64,000 nt of DNA from Nectonema munidae. Lineage: Eukaryota; Nematomorpha; Nectonematoida; Nectonematidae. Position 1 is the stretch's first letter. Every line of letters starts with the position of its first letter. Location: positions 310,001 through 374,000 of the forward strand of contig JAUIRK010000288.1 of assembly GCA_030549495.1 (NCBI GenBank). Direction: 5' to 3'. Under the pieces are notes generated by a model. It ran no database searches. It saw nothing but the letters and a program-made list of their open reading frames with translations, and was not told the origin of the DNA. A program made the translations under genes and the position numbers. Of this stretch, positions 34,860 to 47,940 are shown piece after piece.

Positions 34860-36010
34860 TATTTTTAATGTTACATATATATTTCAACTATGCTGAATTC
34901 AGTGGTGATGTCCATTTTTTATCAACATCAATCAAACCTCTCAAAAAATTGATTTATATTTGACAGCTCATCTCAAAAAGGAACTTTTTATTTAAATAAT
35001 TATAGAAAGTTTTTTACGCATGTATACCCATTTTCAAATATGCTAAATTCAGTGGCGATATTCATTTTTTATTAAAATCAATCAAACCTGTCAAAAAATT
35101 GATCTAAATGTGACAGCTCATCTGAAAAGGAACTTTTTATCTAAATAAGTATATAAAGTTTTTTACACATGTATACCCATTTTCAAATATGCTGAATTCA
35201 GTGGTGATATTCATTTTTTATGAAAATCAATCAAACCTGTCTAAAAAGTGATCTAAATGTGACAGCTCATCTCAAAAAGAAACTTTTTATCTAAATAATT
35301 ATATATATTTTTTTTACACATTTATACTCATTTTCGAATATGCTGAATTCAGTGGTGATATTCATTTTTTATGAAAATCAATCAAACTGTCAAAAAATTG
35401 ATCTAAATGTGACAGCTCAACTCAAAAAGAAGCTTATCTAAATAATTATATACTGTTTTTTACACATCCATTTTCAAGCATGCTGAACTCAGCGGTGATA
35501 TTCATTTTTTTTTATAAAAATCAATTAAAGTTATCAAAGCATTGATTTATATATGACAGCTCATCTTAAAAAGAAACTTTTTATCTAAGTAATAATATAA
35601 AGTTTTTTACACATATATACACATTTTTAAGCATGCGTAATTCAGTGGTGATATTCATTTTTTTATGAAAATCAATAATGATTATTTTTATGAAAATCAA
35701 ATTGATTTATCCTAAAAAAAAGGATCAGGCACAGTTTTTTGAATTAGAGAATTACGTTTAATAGAACGTATAGGGAGGTGATGAAGTTTACCGTGTATGG
35801 CATTTTACAAACATATACCCATTTTCAAGTAGGCTGTGTTTACTGGTTTTATTCCTTTTTTTTTTATAAATATAACCTGACAAAATAATTTAAATATGTC
35901 AGCCCATGTCAAAATTAAAATTTTTATTCTTATAAAAAGTTTTTTATACATTTCAAGTATGCAGAATTTAATGGTTATGTTCATTTTTTATGAAATCAAT
36001 AAAACTTGTC
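34860..36010 (+). repeat. ~150-bp tandem array 1, about 7-8 units
   Basis: The marker ATGCTGAATTCAGTGGTGAT recurs at about 34891, 35041, 35190, 35341, 35481 and 35633, then as decayed units near 35838 and 35956, so the period is about 150 bases. Other unit landmarks are TCATTTTTTATGAAAATCAA and GTGACAGCTCATCTCAAAAA. Appears to be the same satellite as array 2 in the opposite orientation (see findings). Confidence 0.9.
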
Positions 36011-36989
36011 AAATATATAAAGATAAAAATAACTTCTACTTGCAGTATTTCTCTGGTAATTATTTTCTTAATTTATTTAATAAACCAACTTTAGGTGTTT
36101 AATTCACTCAAAATATTTCATTCTACAGTAACTTATGTAACTCGATAGGACCTCCATCTTTTTGGCTACAAATTCGTTATCGGCTCGTAGTCTCTACGTC
36201 ATATTATAATTTACAGTATACAATTTTGCTATTCATTCCATGATTTTCCTGTCTTAGTAGCTCTTTTTTCATTAGAAATTTATATTCTTCAATGTGTGTT
36301 CGAAAATTTTTTTATAAGGATAAAATTACTTTTTTCCTCTCAGGCCTGAATATTTGTCAACTAATCTCATTTCAAAGGTTTTTTTCTGATGAATCATTCG
36401 TGATGTTGATTGTTCAATTACAAAAAGTTGTCAACGTTCTTCATCAAAAAATTATCTCTTTGACACAAAAGGAAAAGATGGACAAATTCCATTTAAATTA
36501 AAAATATCTTGATAGTGACTAAATTCTCACATATTGGCATCTGTGCCATTTTTGATAAATCTGACCTATTCTAAATTTTCAGATTTCCTACCCATCTTAG
36601 CTAAATGTTAACTGTAATCCTAGATGATAAGCTATAGATTTAAATATTTTTCATTTGTAAAAGAGGAACTTCTTTTTCACAGTCAAAATATTTTTTGAAG
36701 CATCTAATATTATATAATTAGACCCCTTCCTAGTTCATTAGAACATTGTAGATCTTCCATTTAGTCAAGATACATATTTTTTTTAATTATTTGTTTTGAT
36801 CACATGTTCTCTTTTCAATTAGTTTTCAACTTGGTTCCTTCTCTCATACAAATTTTCAAAAGATTTTATAATACGTTTTATTTTTTTTAATAAATATTTC
36901 ATACTCAAGATGATTGTAGAAAGTATTATAAGCCAAAATATACAAAAAAAAAGTATATTTTTACTATATACCTAATATGCAGCCATTTT

Positions 36990-38620
36990 TTGAAAATTTT
37001 TTACAGAACTGATTTTCAGGCATACATTACTAATTCAATTGCCACTTCGAGATATTTTTTAACAGTATTATCCAAAATCCAGTACAGAAATAAAATAAGC
37101 ATAGTCGATTTGGTATAAAACAGATATTTTATTTTTTTGAAAATATTTTTGAAGACAGTATCTAGAAGTAAACCGCAAATCTGATTCAAGCTTTCAGATA
37201 TTTTAAAAACATAAATGCCAAACCTGACTCCAAAAATGAAACCAGCATCTTCCATTTGGCATAAAAACAGATATTTTATTTAAATTTCAAAAATATTTCT
37301 GTAGACATTAGACGTAAATCGAAAATTTGATTGACACTTTCAAACATTTAAAACCTCTAAATGCAAAAAATGATTTCAGAAATAAAAATTATCATGGTCG
37401 AATTGGTATTAAAACATATATTTCATGTAAAATTAGAGAGAATATTTTGGGATATCGTTTTCAGACATAACCCGCAAATTTAATTGACACTAGCAGTAAA
37501 ACCTCTAAATGCGAAAACTGTGTTCAGAAATGAAATCATCATGATCTATTTGCTATAAAAACCCTATTTTAGAACTAAACGCAAATTTAATTGATATTTA
37601 TATGTATTTTCAAATTCAAACTGCAAAAATTGAGTCCATAAATGAAACTAACATGGTTAATTTGGTATAAAAACATATATTTATAACTGTAAAATTTGAA
37701 TGAATGTTTTTGGAGACAATTTTTAGAAGTTAACCGCAAATGTGATTAACATTTATAGGTATTTTCATATCCTAAGTGTAAAAAATGAGTTTAGAAATGA
37801 AAACAGCATGATTGATTTGGTATAAAAACATATATTTCAAGAGAATATTTTTGGAGACAATTTTCAGAAGTAAACCGCAAATTTGATTATACTTATATGT
37901 ATTTTCAAATCCTAAATGTAAAAAATTAGTTCAAAAATGAAAACAGCATGATCGATTTGGTATAAAAACAAACATTTCATGTAAAATAGAAGAATATTTT
38001 TGGAGATAGCTTTTAGAAGTAAATCGCAAATTTTGACTGATATTTTAAAACCTCTAAATGTGAAAAATGAGTTCAGAAATGAAAACAGTATGGTTAATTT
38101 GGTATAAAACATATATTTCATTGTAAAATTTGAATGAATGTGTTTGGAGACAATTTTTAGAAGTAAACCGCAAATTTGATTAACACATATAGGTATTTTC
38201 ACATCCTAAACGTAAAAAATGAGTCCAGAAATGAAACCAGCATGGCCGATTTAGTATAACACATATATTTCATTGTAAAATTTGAATGAATATTTTTGGA
38301 GATAATTTTTAGAAGTAAACCGAAAATTTGATTAATACTTATAGGTATTTCCAGATCCTAAACGTAAAAAATTAGTCCAGAAATGAAACCAGCATGGCCG
38401 ATTTAGTATAACACATATATTTTATGTAAAATGTGAAGGAATATTTTTGGAGACAATTTTCAGAAGTAAACCGCAAATTTGATTAATACTTATAGGTATT
38501 TTCAAATCCTAAATGTAAAAAATGAGTCCAGAAATGAAAACAGCATGGCCCATTTAGTATAAAAACATATATTTTATGTAAAATTTGAAGGTATATTTTA
38601 TTAGATATATTTTTGATCAA
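36990..38620 (-). repeat. ~148-bp tandem array 2, about 10-11 units
   Basis: The marker AGTAAACCGCAAATTTGATT recurs about every 142-157 bases (near 37168, 37315, 37467, 37577, 37734, 37876, 38022, 38167, 38318, 38469). Other landmarks are TTTTTGGAGACAATTTT and AATGAGTCCAGAAATGAAA. It is given minus because its reverse complement aligns with array 1. The right-hand units are more alike than the left-hand ones. Confidence 0.9.
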
Positions 38621-39199
38621 TCAAAATTTTGTTTGACATTTTCTAAAAAGTAGCCATGATTATTGAAAAAATTAAATATATAAAGTGTTATGCGTTCCAA
38701 ACTGTATATAATTATAAATTTTCAGGGTATTATATAATATAGATTCTAAGTTATAAGGTTAAGTACAGATAATGTCAAAATTTTGGTGAAAAATTTGAAT
38801 TTTTGATTTTGATTGACAGTTTTGGACATGAATGGGTCATTCAACTACCATGAAAATGGTTTCAAAAGATGCAGCTAGCGATTTTAGGAAAAGTCACAAA
38901 ATTTGAAGGGATATGATTCAGCCAAATTCGTGAAATAAAAACAAAAATTTCAATTTTTAGATAAAATTTAGTGTTGACTCCGAGTAGTGAGTGATTGCAT
39001 TCACTTCTTAAGAAAGTGAAACAATTATTAATGTAGGTCGTAGTTAAACAAATTTGTTATGCTCGTATCAAAACATCTCATCAATTTATAGCAAAACACA
39101 CAGAGCTTGTGTCTGATCGATTTGCTCTGTTACAAGTTTTAAATTCAAATGATAAATTTGAAATTTTGGTTTGCTTCGCACAAAGTTATTTTAAATATT

Positions 39200-40024
39200 T
39201 TCCAATGCAATGAATGCCTACAAAATTGTAAATAAAGAGAAATGATGTATCTGATGGATATTGTTGGAAATGTTATGTTTGTGGTAAAAAAAAGACAGTG
39301 CGATCAGGATTTTTTTTGCAAAAAGCCACCTCACCTTAAATTCTATGATTTTGTTCATTTATGGATGGTGTCGTGACTATTCATTAGACGCTATTATTCA
39401 GGAAGTATCTATTGGAAATGGACGAACTGCTGTAGACTGGGCTAATTTTTGTAGAGAGATTGCTATAAGTTGGGTTGAAAGAAATTGTCTAACTGTTGGA
39501 GGTTTTGATGAAAACGTTAAACAAATTATGGTAGAAATTGATGAAAGCAAGTTTTTTCATAGAAAATATCACAGAGGTACTTGGAGAGAAGGTCATTGGG
39601 TGTTTGGAGCAATTGAAAGAAATAGTAAGAAATGCTTTTTAGTTGAAATTGAAGATAGGAGCGAAACAACTTTTACACAAATTATACAAAGACACATACT
39701 ACTAGGATCCATTATTGTTTCTGACGGATGGCCTGCTTACAGGAACATTTCTAACTATAATAATGGAGTTTATGATCATTGGGTAGTTATACACCAACGT
39801 AACTTTGTTGACCTAAATGATATGAACATTCACACGCAAAACATTGAAAATCTTTGGATGCGGCCCAAAGGAAAAAAAGATAGTTTGGCACCTCCAACGA
39901 ATTATTCAAAACATATTTAGATGAGTTCGTTTGCAGAAGCCATTTTCCAAAAGCAAAATTATTTTCTGTGTTTTTAAATTCTTTAAAAGTTTTATTGCAA
40001 CCTCAAAGTATTGAACATAGATAA
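39200..40024 (+). mobile_element. Merlin superfamily transposase, nearly complete
   Basis: Merlin is a eukaryotic DDE transposase related to bacterial IS1016/IS1595 (ISXO2-like domain). The + strand shows the N-terminal zinc-ribbon part (DGYCWKCYVCGKKKTVRSG, 39255-39306) and AKSHLTLNSMILFIYGW. The catalytic core follows: IMVEIDESKFFHRKYHRGTW (first Asp), HWVFGAIERNSKKCFLVEIE, SIIVSDGWPAYRNI (second Asp), NFVDLNDMNIHTQNIENLW (third acidic residue), then in another frame LFKTYLDEFVCRSHF and a stop at 40022. The frame shifts near 39310 and again between about 39865 and 39898, so this copy is inactive but recent-looking. Clear terminal repeats and target duplication were not found. Confidence 0.88.
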
Positions 40025-40148
40025 AGTATGTATTTTTTATTTCTAAATAAAAATTTTTTTTTATTTACTCTCATACTTTAATGTAAATGAAATCTAGAAT
40101 CTATAGTAAAATATTTAAATAGTTAATTACATATTATAGTAATTAATA

Positions 40149-40206
40149 TTCTAAATTCTAAAATGTCTTTTTCAAATTCTAAAGTGTCTTTTTCAAATTC
40201 TAAAAT
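40149..40206 (-). repeat. Inverted cluster of the 20-bp motif
   Basis: Three units reading TTCTAAAGTGTCTTTTTCAA on the + strand, the reverse complement of the array at 40552-40797. The two can pair as a hairpin with a ~350-base loop. Confidence 0.75.
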
Positions 40207-40551
40207 CAAACTATCGAAACTTAATAACTTCAGATGGACAAATTTTGAAGTTTTTGTCTCCTTATAGTTTCCTTTGTCTCCTTACATGCTGAATCAAATT
40301 GAGCTTGGCATTCTCAAAAATCAAAAATTTTGCAAAACAGAAATTAAGTAAAGTTTGCTTCAATATTTATAAAACATGTTTTATAAACCCTTATTATACA
40401 CAACACTTTCTTTCATGCTAGATGAAGTGATCAAATAGAAAATTATCAGTGTATCTTTCAACACGTCTACAGAACCTGACAATCGCACATAATATTACGC
40501 ACATTTATTAAGAAACAAGACTTCAAAGCTTGTTCAGAAAAGTAAAATCAA

Positions 40552-40797
40552 AAAAGACACTTTAGAATGTTAAAAAGACACTTTCGAATTTAAAATAGAC
40601 ACTTTAGATAAAAAGACACTTTAGAATTTTAAAAAAGACACTTTAGAATTTAAAAAAGACACTTTAGAATTTGAAAAAGACACTTTAGAATTTGAAAAAG
40701 ACACTTTAGAATTTCAAAAAGACACTTTAGAATTTCAAAAAGACACTTTAGAATTTAAAAAAGACATTTTAGAATTTAAAAAAGACCGTTTAGAACT
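40552..40797 (+). repeat. 20-bp tandem array, about 12 units
   Basis: The unit AAAAAGACACTTTAGAATTT is repeated with few changes, the best copies in the middle. Situated just after the Merlin gene. Confidence 0.9.
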
Positions 40798-41089
40798 AAA
40801 AATGGTATATACTATTTTCACTAATTGCTATACAACACAACATCAGAAGTTATTCTTAGGATTCATATCCAGTACAAATTAGATAAGCTGCTAATCAACT
40901 CCTCTAATCTCATACTTCGATATATATAACTCTGTTCATTTTCCTTAACTCTATAATATAAGTATACATATCACACCTATTTCCGTCTCAATTACCTTAT
41001 TTCCTTCACTTTGTCTGTATCTTTACTGTATTATGCTTCGCCTTGAAGCAGATTAATCTGATAGTTCAAAAATTAGCACCCCAATGAAG

Positions 41090-41131
41090 CCCCCCCCCCC
41101 CCCCCCCAATTTTTGCTTAGCGCGGGCACTG
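41090..41131 (-). mobile_element. Solo hAT end with C-run
   Basis: A run of about 18 C followed by TTTTTGCTTAGCGCGGGCACTG; the reverse complement, CAGTGCCCGCGCTAAGC, matches the ends of the MITE at 6386. No partner end was found. Confidence 0.65.
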
Positions 41132-41289
41132 CTGAAGCGGCTTTCGTTAGCCTTGCGTGTACTTATTCTTTTGATTTAAAAATGTCCTTTTCACTACTTT
41201 TATGAACTAAACGAATAAATTTCTTTCTTTCATTGTAATAGTTCCATGCGTTAATTGTTCACGAAGTAAAATCGCTGTAGTTATTTTAG

Positions 41290-42320
41290 TTTGTTAATTG
41301 AGTCAATACAAATCTATCACATGTTGATGAGTTAACTGTTGAAGCTCGAATTAAAAAGTCATGCTGTTGAAGAAATGGCAAATCAGGAATTGCAATACTT
41401 GAGTGTAGTTTGTAAGCTAGACTTTTAAAAATGTTTAGCTGTCTTACTAGAATATATAGAACAAAACGAGTCGCACAATAAAACGCTAGAAAGGAAGCAA
41501 AAATATCGCAGATAAAATCCAAGAGCTGGAATTCCTTTTCATGTTAAATTTTTGGAATCAGATTTTACAGAATTTTTAAAGAGTAAGTCAGATTTTGCAA
41601 AATAAGAATATAGAGTTAAAACCAGAGTGACCAGCTTTACATTTCATGAGATGAATTTGGACGTTATGAAGCAGCTACAAACGTAATGGTACCAGATGTT
41701 GATTACAGGGCAGCTACAACTCGCAAACGGATTAGAAAAAAGGTACCCAATGATGGAGATTCACCAGATATATTATATTTATTCGAATTCCAAAAATATA
41801 TTTTGCATTACCACATTTTATACAATTGTTGATATACTTCAAACTCAGATAAAAAATAGAGGAGAGAGATATGTAGATAAATAGCAGAGAGATTTTCTTT
41901 TTCTAAGTTATATACCTCTACAACATAATGTTACTTCATCTTTTAATATTGAAAGATAATCCCCACTCTGACAAAATGCTTGCACATATGATTTCAACAG
42001 TAATTTCTTAGCTGAGCTTCAGCAGTTTGTTTCGAATGGGCGGGATACAAAAATGTTAAAACAGAATTTAGTCATGGTTAACTTCATAAAATACTTCTAG
42101 AAGATAACATTGAATGTGCCTTTCCAGATGTAGACATTGGCTTTCATATATTTTAACATTAATGGGCCCATATTCTTCAGCTGAACTCCCATTTTCTCAA
42201 TTAGCATGTTGAAAATTCTAATATAGAAGCAGATGTATAATGCTAAATCCAATTCGAGGATCTGATCAAAGATTTTGAGTTTAAAAAAGGAGAACGAAAC
42301 GTTTCAAATATAAGTGAAAG
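41290..42320 (+). mobile_element. Decayed hAT transposase (ZMYM/TTF-type)
   Basis: Frame-shifted pieces read VDYRAATTRKRIRKKVPNDG (41698-41757) and further on LHKLLLEDNIECAFPDVDIG (about 42085-42144). Weaker pieces then read MGPYSSAELPFSQLA and DLIKDFEFKKGERNVSNI, the dimerisation region of hAT transposases (ASAERSFSxLK...). Many stops; clearly dead. Confidence 0.6.
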
Positions 42321-42329
42321 TATACAAAG

Positions 42330-45300
42330 ATAAACATTTCATTTTTTTACTCATAGTTCTGTTTAATTTTGATGAATAAAATTTTGTGTGTTTCATTATT
42401 TTTATGCAAACTCTTAATTAATCCTAGAAGAGAAATAAATCAAGAAAGTTTGCAAGAATTTATCATATTTATAACAAAAAAAAGAACAAATTAATCGAAA
42501 CATGTTTGATAATAGAAAAAAATGTAAACCTTTTTTTGAAATATTTGAGAAATTTCGGTTTTTTTTGAAAAAAATTATAACGAGCATGCTAGATGAATTT
42601 CATTAGAGTAAAGTTAGATTAGTTTACTCTGAAATTTGCCTAAATTAGGTTGAATTGATTTAAATACGTTAAAAATGAAGTCAAATCTAATTTTTAAGAT
42701 GGCGATTTTCTGGTTTTTCTCATTGAAAAAATAATGCACGTGATGGCAACCATGACTGAGGTTAGTTTGTGAATAATAATGATATTTCTAGGCCTTTGAA
42801 ATTCATTTAAATTTATAAAATCACAAACACTTCATATCATTCGCATTCGAACATTCTCCATTATTATTATAATTATGGAAGCATACCATGAACAAGATAG
42901 CTGTTATTGATTTCTTACTTTTCGTTCATGACTTTAGACGCGCGCGCACACACACACAAGCACTGTTTCACCTCAATTCACATTGCGAATAAGGAGGCAA
43001 AATACCTTGCCTCGAATTGGTGCTTTTGTAGAGAGTATGCGTATAGGATAGAGTGTGTCAGAAGCAGCCATTTTATTTTCAATAATGTAGTAATCAACTC
43101 GCTAAAAAGGCTGATATAATAATGTCGTTGTCGTCGTCAGCATCATTGATTCTTCAAATGTTGAACAACAATGAAAATGATAGCACAAAAACGCCTTTTA
43201 TTCAAGCAGAGTATTGAGGCGTAGGCAATTTAACTTTCGCCATTCTTTCGCTCCTGACTCCTGTTCTGTGTTCCATCGAAGTACTTCGATTCTTTCCCTC
43301 TTGTCGAGCATATGGTGTGCTGAATTTCTACGTTGGCATCTTTTTACGGCGTCTAATTAAATGCGGCACACGCTTTTAATTAATGACCAGGTTCCCACAT
43401 GTGTTTAAAATTGTGATAGACAAATTGACTGCTTCCTCTCCTACTTTCCTCCAAATCTGAATAAAATACGTTTGTAACTAACATCGACTCACACAACAGA
43501 CAAGAATAAACGTTTCTGGGTCAAGGTAAACACTTTTTTAATGCCACACCCTCAAGAACCTATAACTCGGGTGGGGGAGGGTGCTGAAGAATGTGGAACA
43601 CGAGATTTCGTGTACAAGCAAAAAGAATATCATTGACAACGTGTCACGAGCTTATATGTTTATAAGTTATTCAACTCTTTTAAGATAAATTAGCAATCTG
43701 TAATTCTCTTACGCTAGTTGGTGATCAAGTGAATCTTATTTTGGATTTAACAAATTCTCTTGTACCCTAGAAGATCTCCTTTCCTTTTTGCCCTTGTCCG
43801 TGGGTTAAATTGTGTGCTACACTGCATTGTTTTATGTTCGCAAGTTTTGGAATTATTGAGAAAAATTTTTTCTTTCTATTCTTTATTTTTGTATGCTAAA
43901 CTCTTGATTATACTACGTTCATATCTGATTCTAACTCTGTATAATTTTTGCTTTGGTCGCGTGAGTAAGGCTGCTTAGATACACGACTTCACTACCACAA
44001 GGTCTCGGGTTCGATTCAGTACCAAGCCTTCTTTGCTAATGGTTCGACACACGCGGTGCAATTTACCTTACCTATCTTTACCTTTACTCTGTGATAGACT
44101 AAGTTTGGAGGATGATGATTTTTTAAATATTTAAGGGACAATTTGGTCTCTGGACAATTCGACCTCAAGAGAATATTAATACGAATATATTTAGAGGCCG
44201 AATTGTCCAGAAGCCTAATTATCCAAACTCCTAATTGTCTTGGGTCCGAAATTGACCTGCTTCCATTAATCTCTTAAGGGCATTCCAGAGAGCCTTTTGC
44301 TAAGATTGATTTTACACTCAATTGTTACATATCGAGAATGATAAATGTGAATCAAATATATGTAAAATAATTTCTTCCTTTTTTATATATCCCCCCCCCC
44401 CCCCTCTATTTTTATTATGAAAAAGTTTTAAAATTTATTTGGTTAGTTTAGCTTTTAAGTTAGTTAGTTGACTGCTAAGTTAAATTAAATATTTTAAGAC
44501 AAGAGGGAAATAAATTTAAAAAAAAAATAAAAAAAAAAATTTTGGAAAAAAATGTTTTTTAATTTTTTTATAAAATATTGTGAAACGTTGAGTTAGGATT
44601 TGTAAAAAAAAAGCTTGAAAATGTTTAATCAAACATATTTAAAGTAAATTAAGAAAATGCAAACATAACAAATATTTAATAATAGAAAAAAAGTTAATTA
44701 AACTTTTCCATGCTTTTTTTAAAAAATGATAACTTTAATGTTTCTCCATGATGTTCACGTTTCACAATATTTGCCAATAATTTCAATAATTTTTTCAAGA
44801 TTTTGTTTATTTTCACATTTTTTCGCAAATTTATTTTTGAAATAGTTGATTTAACTTTATAATGCATATTTAAAAAGATATTCTCGAAATTTTCTATTAT
44901 ACGCAAAAATTTTTTTGCAAAATATTGCGTTAACCCAAATAAGGCCGTATTATGTATTAATTTAAATTCTATCAATTTTTTTTAATAAAGTTAAAGAGGT
45001 CACAATGCTTGCAGCGTGAAATTAGTTGGTTGTAAGTCAATTCTTCTCACTGCTAGAAAGCAAAAACTCTTGACCTGTCCCTGCTAATTTTTTCTTATCT
45101 GGTTCTTAGTCTACCCTATTTTTGCTTTAATATCTCCATGAAATCGCTCTTTCTTTGTCTTCCAGAACTTGTTTCACTTTACACTGATGAAAAACCTGAA
45201 ATGGGCCATAATTTGTCATTTCATTTTTGGTTTAAAATAAATCTAGTCTAATCTTATCCCAAATATGTGATGCTTTTGAAAATCTTAAAATTTTGTGTTT

Positions 45301-45900
45301 TATATTGAAATTATTAATTTAGCCGAAATATTTAGTTTTTTTCTTTTAGTTTAAACTTTTTTTTTTGCAAATTTGAAAAAGATGAAAACCAAAAATTTTA
45401 AAGTAGTAGTTCATTTTTTCAAAAATATAAACGCAAGATCACAAATTTTAGCATTTCAAAAATTTTATCCATTCTGCGCATTTTGAACAAAATATTTTTC
45501 TTCTAAAGCAGTGGTTTTTTTTTTTTTAATAAAATACACCAACTTTTATTAAAAAGCTTAATATTAATGAGACATTTGTTCCTGTTTAGTTGCAATCATT
45601 TTTGCGATTCAAGGCTCTTTTTGCCGAAGCAAAAGATTTCTCGACTTCTTTTATATCTAAAAAAGAGCGAAAAGCCTGTTTCACAAAGATATGCTGTTGC
45701 AAAAGTATCTAAAAGAAGTAGGGTCTTTTTTGAAATCGTTGGAAATGAAATAATTCATTTGTAGAAGTCTTAGAGCGCACTCTAAATGAAAATTCCAGCA
45801 GAAATTTTACGACAACATCTTTAAAATTCTCCAAATTTTAAAATTTCTCCTCTTTTTATAGAGAAGCAGAGGATATATAAATAGCTTCACAGCACCTATT
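42330..45900. other. Gene-free stretch with microsatellite and C-run
   Basis: It holds a (GC)(AC) microsatellite at 42940-42958, the SINE at 43955, a run of about 14 C at 44391 and poly-A/T stretches. No gene supported. Confidence 0.4.
43955..44092 (+). repeat. tRNA-derived SINE-like copy
   Basis: GGTCGCGTGAGTAAGGCTGC, B-box-like CGGGTTCGATTC, then ACACGCGGTGCAATTTACC and CTTTACC. The middle of the conserved tail is missing. Confidence 0.6.
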
Positions 45901-45940
45901 TCATAATATGCAAACACGCATCTAACAAAATTTTCTCCAG

Positions 45941-46102
45941 GTAACAGAAACCCAACCTGGAATCTCAAAGCTTTCAAAGTTAATGCAAGGCTCCAATGAT
46001 CAGCAACACTTGCTTGAGTATGAAACCATTCTCTACACTCATTTGATTAGATTGATAAAATATTACATTGCCCAAAAATTCCTGCACTCATATGCTTTGC
46101 CA
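45941..46102 (+). CDS. Possible orphan internal exon
   Basis: A 54-codon open stretch, phase 0 to 0, between a good acceptor (ttttctccag) and a donor (cca|gtaaag). It encodes VTETQPGISKLSKLMQGSND and then HLIRLIKYYIAQKFLHSYAL, which reads like an amphipathic helical protein. No partner exon is convincing; a 39-codon stretch after an acceptor at 45589 (LQSFLRFKALFAEAKDFS) is a weaker candidate. It may be chance. Confidence 0.28.
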
Positions 46103-46204
46103 GTAAAGGGAAAATATTTTTGTTTCTTTGAAATTTTTGCCGCGATTATAATAGAAACACGTTTCTGAAACTATGTTCCTTGAAACACTTCTTTTTCTTC
46201 TTTG

Positions 46205-46335
46205 CACACACCTTATCTCCAAGTTGGGGGTCGGTGGCTGAGATCCGCTGTCTCCACTTCTCTCTGTCAATTGCGGCGTCTTCTTCTTGTTCAAGCTCCT
46301 GTAGTCGCTCCTTCAGCCCATTTCTCCATCTTTTT
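46205..46335 (-). mobile_element. LINE C-terminal fragment
   Basis: The minus strand reads RWRNGLKERLQELEQEEDAA and IDREKWRQRISATDPQLG, the RWxDxLxxDL...DRxxWRxxI end typical of non-LTR retrotransposon ORF2. The overlapping open frames on both strands are shadows of this remnant. Confidence 0.7.
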
Positions 46336-47277
46336 TCTGAAACTATGTTTCTTGGAACACGAGTGTTCTACAAAGAATTTATGAGTGTTAGCGCAATGCT
46401 AAAACGGTAACATGCTAATTGGGTTTTTATTTATTATCAAATTTAAAAATGAAGTCATTAAGAACTTTATTCAATTTAATGTGCTATGTTTCAAAATTTT
46501 AATAAATAATTAATATATTTTTGTGATTTGAAAATCATTTTATTATTTATGCGTTTTTATAATAAAAAAAATGCCTATAAAATAAGATTAGCGAAGTGTT
46601 CAGTTAGAATTTTAGGATTCATGGAGTGTTCTATCCCAATAAAAGTTTGGAAATTCGGAACTAGATAAACAATTGCACTAGAAACTCATAGTTACAGATA
46701 TTGACAACGGGTAGATAGTCTGCATTCTTATATTGAAACATGGGGCCAAATCCGATCTGCGAAACCTTTTTTTAGTTGTTGGTATCGCATCTAAGGGAAG
46801 AATAATCTTTCATAGATGGTTAAGAATAGTTATGATCAGTAATCGAATCCAGACCATCTGTATCTAAACCCAACTCTCCTACAACTATGACATGCCATCT
46901 GCCTACGATTTGATGCTGATAACAACGGTTGCAAGGTTGGAATCGAATTTTTTGAATATGTAATAATGAAAAAAATGTTTATTTGTGTCAATGAAGAAAA
47001 GTAATTAAAAAGATAATTGACTTCATTCTTTAAAAAATGACAATATGCTAGATTTGTCATGGTATTCAAACATTTAAAAAAATTTTTGAACTCACAAATT
47101 TTTCCAAACAAAACAAAATCAACAAAACTTACAAAATCTCATAAACTAATAACTCCCAGAAAACTAAATTCTTAGTCATAATTAAACGTTATATTTTTCC
47201 CAAAGTTTAATTTTTTTTATACTTTTTCAAATTTAGCTAGTGACGTACTTAGTCTTGGAAGATCTTAATAAAAATTC

Positions 47278-47940
47278 GCATTATTTTGACTATCGCTAAA
47301 GCCGAAACCACTAATTCGGGACTACTATAATTCGGATTAAATATTTAAATAAAATACTGATATCGTTCATTAAGAATTATAAAAAATATTTCGCAAAAAT
47401 ATAAAAAAATAAAAGATAAACGAATTAGTTTACGCTCTGATAAAATGAGATTGTCTTCGTAGAAGTGTTTGGAGAAATAATAATAATAATAATAATTAGA
47501 GAACCGTGTAAAACTGTTGGCTTAAGAATTAAAATGTGAACAAGAGACGAAATATCTGACGCTTCGTTTTAAATGAAGGCTTTCGTCCTATTAGTTCCAG
47601 TGGATAAAATCTAGCTGTTAAATTTTTTTCCGAACTTATCAAATTTATTTATGGTGAAAATTATAGTCCTCATTAAATTGGCAATATATACGAAAGAGCA
47701 TTTGAAACGTCACAGATTTTTTATCTCATTTAAAATTTTTGATTCTTTCTTTTTATTTCAATAAAATCTATTTTTCCCATTTTATTTTTATATTTTAAAG
47801 TAAATTTGTATATCCAAACGAGACAAGTAAAATTATCAGTCAAATAAGTTAAATTTTGCCTATTGATAAAGCGGAAAATCACTAAACATAGAAAAGGCAG
47901 CCCCGAGCATTCCGAATTAGTGATAGATTACTTTAGTGCT
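47278..47940. mobile_element. Possible Tigger end region or MITE
   Basis: CACTAATTCGGGACTAC near 47311 and, inverted, CATTCCGAATTAGTGATAG near 47915 resemble the pogo-like end at 12268 (GACTACCGTTAATTCGG). It may be the 3' part of the Tigger remnant that follows or a separate MITE. Confidence 0.4.

Noticed and set aside
34860-38620. CRISPR-like repetition
   Set aside because: Whole units of ~150 bp repeat without unique spacers; this is a eukaryotic satellite.
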